Shown: positions 35,073 to 44,165 of the stretch, in pieces | How positions within the stretch are numbered: the first letter of the stretch is position 1 | Layout of the letters: each line of letters opens with the position of its first letter | DNA from: Bacteroidota bacterium | GTDB taxonomy: Bacteria; Bacteroidota; Bacteroidia; NS11-12g; UBA955 | DNA: 62,677 bases | Assembly (NCBI GenBank): GCA_018333525.1 | Contig: JAGXTF010000057.1 | Span: forward strand, 1 to 62,677 | Reading direction: 5' to 3' | The notes under the pieces: generated by a model | Told to the model about the DNA's origin: nothing | What the model saw: only the letters and a program-made list of their open reading frames with translations | Database searches by the model: none | Program-made: the position numbers and the translations under genes

Positions 35073-36872
35073 TTAGTGAATCAAAATTTTCGTTTTCTGG
35101 CGCAAATCACCTTGTTCCAATTCAATAAAATATACACCCGGATTCAGCGGAGGAACCATGATTTGAATACTGGATTTTTCATTCAAAAAAACCAACTTCC
35201 CATCGCTCGTGTACCAATTGACTTTTCCTTTAAAATTTTCAGGTAATTGCAAATATTCTCCACTGGAAACAGGGTTTTTAAACCTCCAGTTTTCCAAATT
35301 CAGGTCTTTAATATTTATTGGAAAACATTGAATGGTATCCCTGTAAATGGAAGGGCAATTTTGATCATTATTGATGGTGTGAATAACAATATATTTACCA
35401 CCATAAGTCAGCGGAAATGTATCTGTTTTTTTGGTTGAAAAGAATAATTCTTTGATACCATTGGAATCCCTGATGCTCCATTTGTATTGTGCAATTCCCC
35501 TGAATCCTTCCGGTAATTTTGCGTCAACCGCAATACGACCTGAATCCATACACGTATATTTTCTGGTGTCAAAGGCTTTGTAATTAACCAGTACCTTAAA
35601 TCCTAAAATAGAAATTCCGGGTTTCGGACAATGGTTATCGGTCGCGGAAACCGTAAAAGCATAGGCAACATCACTCGCCTGACCTACTTTGGTTTGCCAA
35701 CAGAATTGAGCCGTTTTTTCTCTGTCATTGGGATTTTTTATTACAAAGGTTGAGCCAGGGATTCCCTTGTTCCAGTTCATAACAACCGTATCTGGTATAG
35801 TTTGATAAGGAATGAATGTTGCATCTGCCGCGGATATATCAAAACAAATTTTTTCTCCTTCACATACTTTATTTACGGCAGGACCCGTAATTTTTGGGGG
35901 ATAATTATAGCTACAATCATCTTTTACAGAAATTGCTATTTCCCGAACAAATGTGGTTATGGGTATAAAAACCCCGTTATTGTTTTTTCTCCATTTGGTG
36001 GTTGAATATGCCACCACCGCCGTTTCATCACATTTAACAGGTGTAAATATCATTGCACCTTTACCAAAATAAAATCCTCTGGGTGGATTCACATAAATAT
36101 TCGGCGAACATTTGATGGTTGTTGGAGTTACACAATAGGACGAAAGTGGGTACTTATATTCATACGGACTTGTATAACTTGCGCTTATTCCTTTATAATC
36201 CGCCATACATGGAATTAATTCATTTGAAAAGGTATCGTTATAAAAGGTGTCATTTGGATTGATAAACATGTGGAAAGCCTGGTTACAACAGGCAAAGCTA
36301 AAAGGTACCTGAGGGTAATTTCCGCCTCCAATATCTCTCAATAAACAGTTGTTCAGGTTACAAAAATTAATTGACCCTGAAATCCATTGTTCTGTGGATG
36401 CTACTCCTGTTGTAAATGCACCTGCCCGTCTTCCGGGGCTGAATAAAAATCCGAGAATGCAATTTTTATTTCCAAGTGATAAAGTAGAAAATGGCGAATA
36501 ACTTAAATCTATTTCCAACTCCAGTTTGTGTTGCTCCACCCCTTCCCCTCCCTGTCCGTTTTGCGGTTTGCATGGTCCGCTTTGTGTTGAACACCTAGGG
36601 GTTACATCTTTAATTCCGGTGCGATTGAGCCAGGAGGCATTCATGGAGTTCCCATTTACTACACCTGTATCATTTGCAACAAACCATCGCAGTTTCCAGT
36701 CGCTTTTCCCAACGCTATCCCCCCTGCAATCCCGGTAATAATTTATGAGAAGTTTAAGCTTTGATCCGCCGGAATAAACAATATCCATTTCGGATGAGAG
36801 AATGCTTTGAGAATGGAGTTGAAAGTTTGAACCAATAAAAAAAATAAATAATGCAAAAAAGCGCAAATTCAT
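35073..36872 (-). CDS. Large secreted T9SS protein, cysteine-rich, unknown function
   Basis: This exoprotein of about 599 residues has a signal peptide (MNLRFFALFIFFIGSNFQ, cut near HSQS). The first 300 residues contain many cysteines (for example RDCRGD, CSTQSGPCK, FACCNQAF) and read like the YRDCRGD-type surface proteins found in gliding and biofilm-forming Bacteroidota. Ig/PKD-like modules follow (about 330-500), and the C-terminal 75 residues are a T9SS sorting domain (VPPLNPGVYFIELEQGD). A cell-surface adhesin role is inference. The start is the ATG at 36872; a TTG two codons earlier is possible. Confidence 0.78.
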   Translation of the reverse strand: MNLRFFALFIFFIGSNFQLHSQSILSSEMDIVYSGGSKLKLLINYYRDCRGDSVGKSDWKLRWFVANDTGVVNGNSMNASWLNRTGIKDVTPRCSTQSGPCKPQNGQGGEGVEQHKLELEIDLSYSPFSTLSLGNKNCILGFLFSPGRRAGAFTTGVASTEQWISGSINFCNLNNCLLRDIGGGNYPQVPFSFACCNQAFHMFINPNDTFYNDTFSNELIPCMADYKGISASYTSPYEYKYPLSSYCVTPTTIKCSPNIYVNPPRGFYFGKGAMIFTPVKCDETAVVAYSTTKWRKNNNGVFIPITTFVREIAISVKDDCSYNYPPKITGPAVNKVCEGEKICFDISAADATFIPYQTIPDTVVMNWNKGIPGSTFVIKNPNDREKTAQFCWQTKVGQASDVAYAFTVSATDNHCPKPGISILGFKVLVNYKAFDTRKYTCMDSGRIAVDAKLPEGFRGIAQYKWSIRDSNGIKELFFSTKKTDTFPLTYGGKYIVIHTINNDQNCPSIYRDTIQCFPINIKDLNLENWRFKNPVSSGEYLQLPENFKGKVNWYTSDGKLVFLNEKSSIQIMVPPLNPGVYFIELEQGDLRQKTKILIH

Positions 36873-36928
36873 AAACAATAGACGGATTCTAAATTCATCC
36901 GTTGCTTTGAATCCTTTTATTTTTAGGG

Positions 36929-37732
36929 TTATACCGAGACAATTCCCTTAATCGCAGGCCAGGGATCGTAATTTTCCAAGGTAAAATCTTCGAATTGATA
37001 AGAGAAAAGATCCTTCACTTCCGGATTTATTTTCATGGTCGGATAAGGTCTTGGCGTTCTGCTCAATTGCTCTCTTACCTGCTCAAAATGGTTGTTATAG
37101 ATATGCGCATCTCCAAAGGTGTGTACAAAATCGCCATATTCCAATCCGCAAACCTTCGCTATCATCATGGTGAGCAAGGCATAGCTGGCAATATTAAATG
37201 GAACCCCTAAAAAGAGATCCGCACTGCGCTGGTATAATTGGCAGCTCAATTTTCCATCGGCCACATAAAACTGAAACATGGTATGGCAGGGCATAAGGGC
37301 CATTTTGTCAATCTCTCCCACATTCCAGGCATTTACTATAATTCTGCGGCTGTCCGGATTGGTTTTGATCAGGTTTAAAGCCTCAGATATCTGGTCAATT
37401 TCACGTCCATCTCTGGTTTCCCAACTGCGCCATTGTTTGCCATACACCGGGCCGAGATTCCCTTCCTCATCGGCCCATTCATCCCAAATACGAACATTGT
37501 TTTCTTTAAGATAGGCAATATTGGTTTCCCCTTTTAAAAACCAGAGCAGCTCATAAATGATGCTTTTGAGATGCACTTTTTTACTGGTAATCAACGGGAA
37601 ACCCTCATTTAAATCAAATCGCAACTGCCCTCCAAACACGCTCACCGTTCCGGTGCCGGTTCTATCTGTCTTTGGTGTTCCGGTCTCCAAAACATGTTTC
37701 AAAAAGGTCTCATACTGGTTGTAAGAAGGCAT
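36929..37732 (-). CDS. thyA: Thymidylate synthase
   Basis: This enzyme makes dTMP from dUMP with methylene-tetrahydrofolate. It has about 267 residues and all ThyA landmarks: [42 protein letters not shown], the catalytic [32 protein letters not shown] and [17 protein letters not shown] -7 box at 37744-37737 excludes the longer frame and sets the ATG at 37732. The dihydrofolate reductase gene, often adjacent, is not in the window. Confidence 0.98.
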   Translation of the reverse strand: MPSYNQYETFLKHVLETGTPKTDRTGTGTVSVFGGQLRFDLNEGFPLITSKKVHLKSIIYELLWFLKGETNIAYLKENNVRIWDEWADEEGNLGPVYGKQWRSWETRDGREIDQISEALNLIKTNPDSRRIIVNAWNVGEIDKMALMPCHTMFQFYVADGKLSCQLYQRSADLFLGVPFNIASYALLTMMIAKVCGLEYGDFVHTFGDAHIYNNHFEQVREQLSRTPRPYPTMKINPEVKDLFSYQFEDFTLENYDPWPAIKGIVSV

Positions 37733-37736
37733 GGTG

Positions 37737-37744
37737 CAAAGGTA
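37737..37744 (-). promoter_or_regulatory. -7 element of thyA
   Basis: TACCTTTG on the minus strand, four bases before the ATG, which implies a leaderless or nearly leaderless mRNA. Confidence 0.5.
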
Positions 37745-37965
37745 CAACAAGCCGGACAGACCTTAATTCACAATTCTTGCACGCTATGAATGCTGGTGCA
37801 GTCCGTAAAATGTAAAACACCTTCTTCTAATTGCCATTATTTTGTAAAATACCCCCAAACTTCAAGGGAGAATATAACTTTTACGGTATTTCATTTCAAA
37901 TGATTTACCAAGTATTTTTTATAAACTTGTATCATTGCTTTATTTACCATTTTAATTATCGTTTT

Positions 37966-39381
37966 ATGAAATATATTTTTATTCCTTTTATGTTGTTTTG
38001 GATTGGGATTTTTCAGGAATCCAAGGCTCAGGCTTTAGAATTTGGACCTGGCTTCAACATCACCCATTTGTGGCAGGGAAACACCTATATAGATGGTGTG
38101 TCAAAGAAATATTTCGCTGGGGTTAGCCTGATGGCCAGAACACAATCAAAAGCCAAAATTTTTCCGTTGCGACACTTACAGGCAGGGTTGGAATATACCC
38201 AGGCAGGAATTACAATTGATGAACATAGAAGTCCCGGTGGTGCAGGAGGAGAATTTCTTACCGTGAGATACAAAGTACTTTCCGCAACTTTTAATGATTA
38301 TCTGATAAATTTTAACACTTTGGACAAGCCCTTTCAAATTGGGTTGGGAATCCATTTTAACTACAAGCTGATTACACAATCCAATGGCTATTATACGACT
38401 CAAAAAATTGGATGGGATTCAGCACAAAATTATTATAGTTTTAAATGGGAAAAACATTCTTTAGATGGGAGGAATATTTCAGAATTTGAAAAATTAAATA
38501 TTGGGCTGTGTATGAGTGTTGGATTTGCACCGCGTAACATCGGAAAATATAATTATAGAATGCGTATTGAAACCTATGCTGCTATTGGGAGCGAAGTTAA
38601 CAACGCCATGGGATTTGCTTATATTTCACCGAGGTTAACCTTAAATATCGTAATCCCGGATAAAATGAATTCCAGTGAAAAGAAAAGGCTGGAGAAAAGA
38701 AAAGAAATAAAATTGGAGAGGCTCGAAAAAAAGGAAGAGAGAATGGAGAGAATAAAATCCAAGGTAAATATTTTGGACAAATCGCTGGAATATGGCATCG
38801 GAGCCAATTTATATCACTTTCTTGTTAATCGGGGAATGATGGGAAACCATACAGGATTAGGATTTGGATTCGGTATGCGGATTTGGGACCTAAAAATAAA
38901 AAATCACAAACTGCCGGGTGTTTCCATAAATTTCCAGCAGATAAATCATACACTGGAAAATGGATTTTTTCTGATTGATAATCTTACCGGAAAGTTTCAA
39001 AGAAATACCATATCCATTGGTCTTTATCCGGTAAAATTCCTTATCTTACAAAAACGAATTGATGTAAGGCTGGGATTTGATTTTGCATATCTTTTGTGGA
39101 ACAAGGCTGAGGGAGTCTATCAAGGATATGATAACATTTCAGGAAAAATTTTGCCTGCTATTTATTTTAAAAAGGATGACCTGAACCTTAATAATAAATT
39201 TACCGTTTCAGGAATTGCTACAGTCTCCGGCCCGATTTTAAGAAGACAAGATTATTGCATAAAATGGCGCTATACCAATGCTTACAGCTTAGCAGACATG
39301 ACACTGGAAGGCAAATGGTGTTCCGGATCCAGGCATCAATTTGAATTCACTCTGTGCAAAAAATTGCCCTGGAATAAATGA
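37966..39381 (+). CDS. Outer-membrane beta-barrel-like protein with two related halves
   Basis: I do not know the function of this 471-residue protein. The ATG at 37966 starts a signal peptide (MKYIFIPFMLFWIGIF, cut after SKAQ). Two beta-rich halves follow, each opening with a similar phrase (ALEFGPGFNITHL and SLEYGIGANLYHF). They are joined near residues 230-265 by a very charged helical stretch with repeated EKR/ERM units. The second half resembles the single-domain protein encoded at 40239-40931 (shared LGF/LGG...LWNK..G segment). Each half may form a small outer-membrane barrel. The first 230 bases upstream are AT-rich with no convincing promoter. Confidence 0.65.
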   Translation: MKYIFIPFMLFWIGIFQESKAQALEFGPGFNITHLWQGNTYIDGVSKKYFAGVSLMARTQSKAKIFPLRHLQAGLEYTQAGITIDEHRSPGGAGGEFLTVRYKVLSATFNDYLINFNTLDKPFQIGLGIHFNYKLITQSNGYYTTQKIGWDSAQNYYSFKWEKHSLDGRNISEFEKLNIGLCMSVGFAPRNIGKYNYRMRIETYAAIGSEVNNAMGFAYISPRLTLNIVIPDKMNSSEKKRLEKRKEIKLERLEKKEERMERIKSKVNILDKSLEYGIGANLYHFLVNRGMMGNHTGLGFGFGMRIWDLKIKNHKLPGVSINFQQINHTLENGFFLIDNLTGKFQRNTISIGLYPVKFLILQKRIDVRLGFDFAYLLWNKAEGVYQGYDNISGKILPAIYFKKDDLNLNNKFTVSGIATVSGPILRRQDYCIKWRYTNAYSLADMTLEGKWCSGSRHQFEFTLCKKLPWNK

Positions 39382-39387
39382 ATAAAC

Positions 39388-40119
39388 TTATTTGTATTCA
39401 CTCTTCATTATCCATGCTTTCACCTGTGCATCACTCAACAATTCACCAAAAACCTTGTAGTGACTTAAAGCAAAGGGATTTGGACCACTGGCAGTTTCGC
39501 GGGTCACACCATCAGCTTGTATAAAATATGCAGAATGAATAAAATTAACCGCGGTATCCCGTTTTTCAATGATACCGACATGGGTATCCAATCCTACCAA
39601 AAAATACTGCGGTTTTTGTTTCCGGATCCAACCCATTACATCCACTGTTTCTTTTCCAATTTGATGGAAAACGGTATTGTTACAGAATTCTCGTATAAAA
39701 GTTTCAGAAGCTACTTCTGCCCACCTCACCCTTGGAATTTGAAATCCGGCATCCCGTAGCAATGTGGTAACAAAATATCCGCAAGCTATCTCACCACACC
39801 TGGGTTTTTCAGTGGTTCCGTAAAACCCCCAAAGGGTGTTTTCCCAAAAATAAAACATGGAATCAAACATACATACCCGCAGGTATGTCCTGCAGGAATC
39901 CAGAACAAAAGTGCGATTTGTTGCCTTGCTATATGAAATTCGGAATGCTTTCCTCCTTTTTTCCATTCGTGTCAACAGTACACGATATGCCGTATCATCG
40001 CATGAATCCAATTCAAGTTTTTGAAAATCAATTTTCCCGACCGTTTGCAAATCCATAGAATTCCGGTTCTCCGAAAGTCCCGTAATTGCAATAACAAGGA
40101 ACGTATATTTATACCACAA
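39388..40119 (-). CDS. Secreted NlpC/P60-like cysteine peptidase candidate
   Basis: This 243-residue protein shows the papain-like spacing of NlpC/P60 enzymes. A cysteine lies at the start of a helix in IACGYFVTTLLRDAGF (C113), a histidine in VGLDTHVGIIEK (H180), and a second polar site in VNFIHSAYF (H195). It is conserved as an uncharacterised Bacteroidota family, and by analogy it could cleave cell-wall peptides or amides. The start is a TTG at 40119, giving a hydrophobic leader (YKYTFLVIAITGLS); an internal ATG at 40056 would remove the leader. It lies between two related barrel-like genes on the other strand. Confidence 0.65.
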   Translation of the reverse strand: MWYKYTFLVIAITGLSENRNSMDLQTVGKIDFQKLELDSCDDTAYRVLLTRMEKRRKAFRISYSKATNRTFVLDSCRTYLRVCMFDSMFYFWENTLWGFYGTTEKPRCGEIACGYFVTTLLRDAGFQIPRVRWAEVASETFIREFCNNTVFHQIGKETVDVMGWIRKQKPQYFLVGLDTHVGIIEKRDTAVNFIHSAYFIQADGVTRETASGPNPFALSHYKVFGELLSDAQVKAWIMKSEYK

Positions 40120-40238
40120 CTATTTAAAACGAAAATGAGCATAAAATCTTTTGTATGAGTCAAATATTTGATATTAATATCGCCACGCTCTTTACTTAGT
40201 AAACAATTAATATTCTATTAAATTTACATTTTTAAGCG

Positions 40239-40931
40239 ATGAAACCCACCTATTTTATTTTAACTATATTTTTTTTTCATGCCCAGGTAAAGTCGCAGAA
40301 CTTTTATGCTGGAATTCACATGATATCCCAAAATTTTTTCGCAAAGGAGCCCATCTTAAAACACGATAATCGTTTAGGTGCGAATCTGGTTTTTGGAAGA
40401 ACCCTGGATTCCGGATTTTTGCTAATTCGGAACATCCAAGGGTCCCTGATTTATTATCAGGGCGCTATAAGAGCAGGCGGAACATCTTACGCTGGTAGCT
40501 TCTTTTCGGGCGTTGATCTCGAAACGCAAAAATTATCGGCAACCATTGCAATTTTACCGATTTCCATAAAACTAAAAAAGTTTCGTTTTAGTCTTGGTGG
40601 CGAGTCGGTTTTTAACCTCTGGAATAAAACAAATGGAACAATTTATTCCTTAAAGAAATTTGATTCTCTTCCCCCGAATTATTCCGGACCTGGGTATTAT
40701 CAAACCCAAGAAATTTTGACAAAACATTCTAATAAAACCTTACCCGTTTCTCTCGGATTTCTCGCAAATATGAAATATCAAATTGGTTCCGGGAAAATTG
40801 GCGATTTTTATCTGAATTACCAATTTCATCAGGGATTTACCACCGAATTCAAGGATGAATCCATCGTAAGCCAAAGACATATACTTGGAATACTATGGCA
40901 ATTTTCTAATAATCGCAATAAACCAAATTGA
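40239..40931 (+). CDS. Small outer-membrane beta-barrel-like protein
   Basis: This 230-residue protein has a signal peptide (MKPTYFILTIFFFHAQVKSQ) and amphipathic strands throughout, ending in HILGILWQF before a short polar tail, as expected for an outer-membrane barrel. The segment FSLGGESVFNLWNKTNG resembles the second half of the protein at 37966-39381, so the two are probably paralogous. The role is unknown. No neighbour suggests a substrate. Confidence 0.65.
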   Translation: MKPTYFILTIFFFHAQVKSQNFYAGIHMISQNFFAKEPILKHDNRLGANLVFGRTLDSGFLLIRNIQGSLIYYQGAIRAGGTSYAGSFFSGVDLETQKLSATIAILPISIKLKKFRFSLGGESVFNLWNKTNGTIYSLKKFDSLPPNYSGPGYYQTQEILTKHSNKTLPVSLGFLANMKYQIGSGKIGDFYLNYQFHQGFTTEFKDESIVSQRHILGILWQFSNNRNKPN

Positions 40932-41029
40932 CTTCACAGCATTCCGCTCCAGCCAACTCCATTATTTCCAAGTCGGGGACATAGAAAATTAGAATAAAAT
41001 CACCCTTCCCAAAGTTCACCCCTATTCCC

Positions 41030-41037
41030 TAATTTTG
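41030..41037 (+). promoter_or_regulatory. -7 element of the pyruvate dehydrogenase E2 gene
   Basis: TAATTTTG, eight bases before the ATG at 41046; no good -33 is seen. Confidence 0.55.
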
Positions 41038-41045
41038 CATCCCCT

Positions 41046-42284
41046 ATGGCAGAAGCAGTTCGATTGCCCAAGATGAGCGACACCATGACCGAAGGTGTTA
41101 TTGTAAAATGGAATTACAAGGTTGGCGACACCGTTAAGAGTGGAGATATTCTCGCAGAAGTGGAGACCGACAAGGCTACCATGGACATGGAAGTATACAG
41201 CAAAGGCACCATTCTCTATCTCAGCGAACAAGGTGCCGCGGTACCTGTGGATGGAATTATAGCAGTAGTTGGAGCCCCCGGTGAAGATTTCAGCGGCCTG
41301 CTAAGTGCAGCTCCCGCAGCTTCATCTTCCGGTTCTCCGGCTAAATCCGAGCCAGTGGCAACAAGCCCTGCCTTGTCGCCCGCACCGCCTGCTGCAGAAC
41401 CTTCCACAATTCCCGCAAACAACAACGACCGCGTAATTGCTTCTCCATTGGCCAAAAAGCTCGCCGCAGAAAAAGGCATTGATCTGCGCGCTCTCGCCGG
41501 AACCGGCGAAAATGGCAGAATTGTACGCAAGGATATAGAAGAATTTAAACCATCTACGGCATCTGCTCCTGTTGCAATGCCGGCTTATATTCCTGTTGGT
41601 CAGGAGAGTTTTGAAGAAATTCCTGTTTCGCAAATGCGCAAAACCATTGCTGCACGTCTGGCAGAAAGCAAATTCACCGCACCGCACTTCTACTTATCCA
41701 TGGAAATTAACATGGACAATGCCGTTGCAGCACGTGAACAAATGAATACCATTAGCCCGGTAAAAATCAGCATGAATGATATTGTGGTGAAAGCCGCAGC
41801 AGTTGCACTTCGCAGCCATCCAAAAATCAACAGCAGTTGGCTGGGTACCAAAATCCGAATCAACCACCATATTCATGTGGGTGTTGCCATGGCTGTTGAA
41901 GAAGGCTTGTTGGTTCCTGTGGTGCGTTTTGCAGATCAAAAAAATCTGAGCACCTTGAGTTCAGAGATAAAAGATTACGGCAAAAAAGCCAAGGAGAAAA
42001 AACTACAACCTCAGGACTGGAGCGGCAATACATTTACAGTTTCCAACCTGGGAATGTTTGGAATTGATGAATTTACCGCAATCATTAATCCACCGGATGC
42101 CTGTATTTTGGCCGTAGGTACCGTAAAAGATACCGTTGGGGTTGTAAATGGCGAAGTAAAACCGGTGAAAACCATGAAAGTAACATTGAGTTGCGATCAT
42201 AGAATTGTCGACGGAACCATGGGTGCTGCATTTTTGCAAACCTTAAAAGGACTATTGGAAGAACCAGTTAAACTGTTGGTTTAA
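41046..42284 (+). CDS. pdhC: Dihydrolipoamide acetyltransferase (pyruvate dehydrogenase E2)
   Basis: This is the E2 core of the pyruvate dehydrogenase complex. One lipoyl domain (1-77) carries the lipoylated lysine K43 in VETDKATMDME. An Ala/Pro/Ser linker follows, then the peripheral subunit-binding domain (ASPLAKKLAAEKGIDLRAL, about 130-165). The catalytic domain (about 190-412) has H385 and D389 in CDHRIVDG. The ETDKATMDME site and single lipoyl domain favour a pyruvate rather than 2-oxoglutarate complex. No E1 or E3 gene is adjacent, so it is a stand-alone unit. Confidence 0.93.
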   Translation: MAEAVRLPKMSDTMTEGVIVKWNYKVGDTVKSGDILAEVETDKATMDMEVYSKGTILYLSEQGAAVPVDGIIAVVGAPGEDFSGLLSAAPAASSSGSPAKSEPVATSPALSPAPPAAEPSTIPANNNDRVIASPLAKKLAAEKGIDLRALAGTGENGRIVRKDIEEFKPSTASAPVAMPAYIPVGQESFEEIPVSQMRKTIAARLAESKFTAPHFYLSMEINMDNAVAAREQMNTISPVKISMNDIVVKAAAVALRSHPKINSSWLGTKIRINHHIHVGVAMAVEEGLLVPVVRFADQKNLSTLSSEIKDYGKKAKEKKLQPQDWSGNTFTVSNLGMFGIDEFTAIINPPDACILAVGTVKDTVGVVNGEVKPVKTMKVTLSCDHRIVDGTMGAAFLQTLKGLLEEPVKLLV

Positions 42285-42321
42285 TGCGTAACCAATTGGT
42301 TTCGCTAAATTTTTCTGTTTT

Positions 42322-42843
42322 TTGAAAATAAAATTCAATCATATTCGGGATCTTTCTGATGCGCGTTATGCATCTGCATTAATGGCTGAATGGATTGGAT
42401 TTTCAGTTGGGGCTGAGGATTCCCTGAGCATTTCAAAGATTCAGGAAATTTTAAACTGGTGTTCCGGGCCAAAGATAATTCTGGAATTAAACCCCGGCTC
42501 AGACCCTTTTGTATTGCAGAGTTACGCCGATGTGCTTCCCATAGACGGATTTGAATTGGATAAAGAAGATTTTAACAAATGGAAGGAGCTTCCCTTCCTT
42601 CAGAACAGGGAAATAATTGTATCCGGAGATTATTTTGATTCTGTAGACTCCCGCATTTTTACCCATAACGAAAATCAAATTCCCTCCCCTGCACATATTC
42701 AAAAATTAAAACAGCCCATTGCTTCACAAATCTGGGATGCAGAGCTGGCTTGTATCAGTCTGGATTGCGAATCAGCAGCAGATCCAACCATGAAAAATTA
42801 TGACGAATGGAATTCTTTTTTCGAAGAATTGGAACTTCTTTAA
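42322..42843 (+). CDS. TrpF-like (phosphoribosylanthranilate isomerase-related) protein, probably inactive
   Basis: The first 30 residues (KIKFNHIRDLSDARYASALM, then AEWIGFSV) resemble the N-terminus of TrpF, where the block reads KFCGIT..EDA..A...GAD..GF. The catalytic cysteine after KF is Asn here, and at 173 residues the protein is shorter than TrpF (about 200), with no clear phosphate-binding C-terminal glycine block. It is therefore likely a degenerate half-barrel relative with a different role. The start is a TTG at 42322. It lies between pdhC and a small lipoprotein gene and has no trp neighbours. Confidence 0.6.
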   Translation: MKIKFNHIRDLSDARYASALMAEWIGFSVGAEDSLSISKIQEILNWCSGPKIILELNPGSDPFVLQSYADVLPIDGFELDKEDFNKWKELPFLQNREIIVSGDYFDSVDSRIFTHNENQIPSPAHIQKLKQPIASQIWDAELACISLDCESAADPTMKNYDEWNSFFEELELL

Positions 42844-42906
42844 TAGGCCAACTTCTTTTTAGGGATTTTAATTTTAAAAAATTCTGATGTTAATTTGTAC
42901 ACTTAT

Positions 42907-43122
42907 ATGAAAAAGTTTATCTGGATTTCTGCAGCATGTTTGATGCTTTTGGGAACTTCCTGTTCCGGCGAAGGAGCCACTTCAGAAGGGGAAAAAAAGG
43001 CACAGGATTCTGTAGATGAAATACGCCAGGATACGGGTTTTGACAAGCTTTATCAGGAAGAAGCCAAAACAGTAGATTCAGGCTCGAAAACTGAAGAAAT
43101 AAAAGAAGAAAAGAAACCATAA
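42907..43122 (+). CDS. Small acidic lipoprotein
   Basis: This 71-residue protein starts with MKKFIWISAACLMLLG and the lipobox GTSC, so only about 50 residues remain after processing. These are Glu/Lys/Ser-rich, presumably disordered, with no known domain. It stops three bases before the asd ATG, suggesting co-transcription, but no functional connection is evident. The ATG at 42907 is preferred over the TTG-like codon four residues earlier. Confidence 0.7.
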   Translation: MKKFIWISAACLMLLGTSCSGEGATSEGEKKAQDSVDEIRQDTGFDKLYQEEAKTVDSGSKTEEIKEEKKP

Positions 43123-43125
43123 ACC

Positions 43126-44121
43126 ATGAAAGTAGCAATAGTAGGTGCTACCGGCCTGGTTGGCACCAAAATGCTACAGGTTCTGGAAGAGCGCAATTTC
43201 CCCGTTACCGAATTAATTCCGGTAGCATCTGCAGCCAGCGTTGGCAAAGAAATCATTTTTAAAGGAAAGGCATACAAGGTTCAGTCTATGGATGATGCCA
43301 TAGCGCAAAAACCGGAAATAGCAATTTTTAGTGCCGGTGGAGATACCAGCAAAGAATTTGCACCAAAATTCGCAGCCGCTGGCACCAGGGTGATTGACAA
43401 TTCTTCAGCCTGGAGAATGGATGCGGAAGTGCCGTTGGTAGTTCCTGAGGTAAATCCGGACAGTATTACAGCTTCAAATTATATTATAGCAAATCCAAAT
43501 TGCAGTACCATACAAATGGTTGTTGCATTAAAACCTTTGCATGATAATTTTCATATAAAACGCGTAGTTGTAAGTACATACCAGAGTATTACCGGTACCG
43601 GCCAGAAGGCCGTTGCGCAAATGGCTGCCGAAAGAAAAGGCGATACCGTTGAAATGGTATATCCGCATAAAATTGACCAGAATGTTCTGCCACATATTGA
43701 TGTATTTCTCGATAATGGTTACACCAAAGAAGAAATGAAAATGGTGAATGAAACCAAAAAAATTATGCAGGATAATTCCATTGCAGTAACAGCTACTACA
43801 GTGCGTGTACCCACAACCGGCGGGCATTCCGAAAGCATTAATGTACAATTTGAAAAAGAATTTGATATAGAAAATATAAAACAAATTCTTTCCATGGCAC
43901 CGGGAATTACTTTACAGGATGATGTAGCAAATAACATTTATCCAATGCCCATTTGGAGCCACGATAAAGACGATGTTTTTGTGGGCAGATTGCGCCGGGA
44001 TGAAAGCCAGCCCTGCACCTTAAACATGTGGGTGGTGAGCGATAACCTGAGAAAAGGTGCAGCAACGAATGCCGTGCAAATAGCTGAATTGTTGTTGCAA
44101 AAAGGTTTTGTAAAAGCCTGA
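43126..44121 (+). CDS. asd: Aspartate-semialdehyde dehydrogenase
   Basis: This enzyme reduces aspartyl phosphate to the semialdehyde with NADPH, at the branch to lysine/diaminopimelate, threonine and methionine. It has 331 residues: KVAIVGATGLVG for the cofactor, DNSSAWRMD, the catalytic cysteine C126 in NPNCSTIQM, VVSTYQSITGTGQ and the late RVPTTGGHSESI histidine motif. Aspartokinase and dap genes are not adjacent. Confidence 0.97.
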   Translation: MKVAIVGATGLVGTKMLQVLEERNFPVTELIPVASAASVGKEIIFKGKAYKVQSMDDAIAQKPEIAIFSAGGDTSKEFAPKFAAAGTRVIDNSSAWRMDAEVPLVVPEVNPDSITASNYIIANPNCSTIQMVVALKPLHDNFHIKRVVVSTYQSITGTGQKAVAQMAAERKGDTVEMVYPHKIDQNVLPHIDVFLDNGYTKEEMKMVNETKKIMQDNSIAVTATTVRVPTTGGHSESINVQFEKEFDIENIKQILSMAPGITLQDDVANNIYPMPIWSHDKDDVFVGRLRRDESQPCTLNMWVVSDNLRKGAATNAVQIAELLLQKGFVKA

Positions 44122-44165
44122 AAATATTAACCACCGAAGGCTAATAAATCTTAAGAAATTCGATT

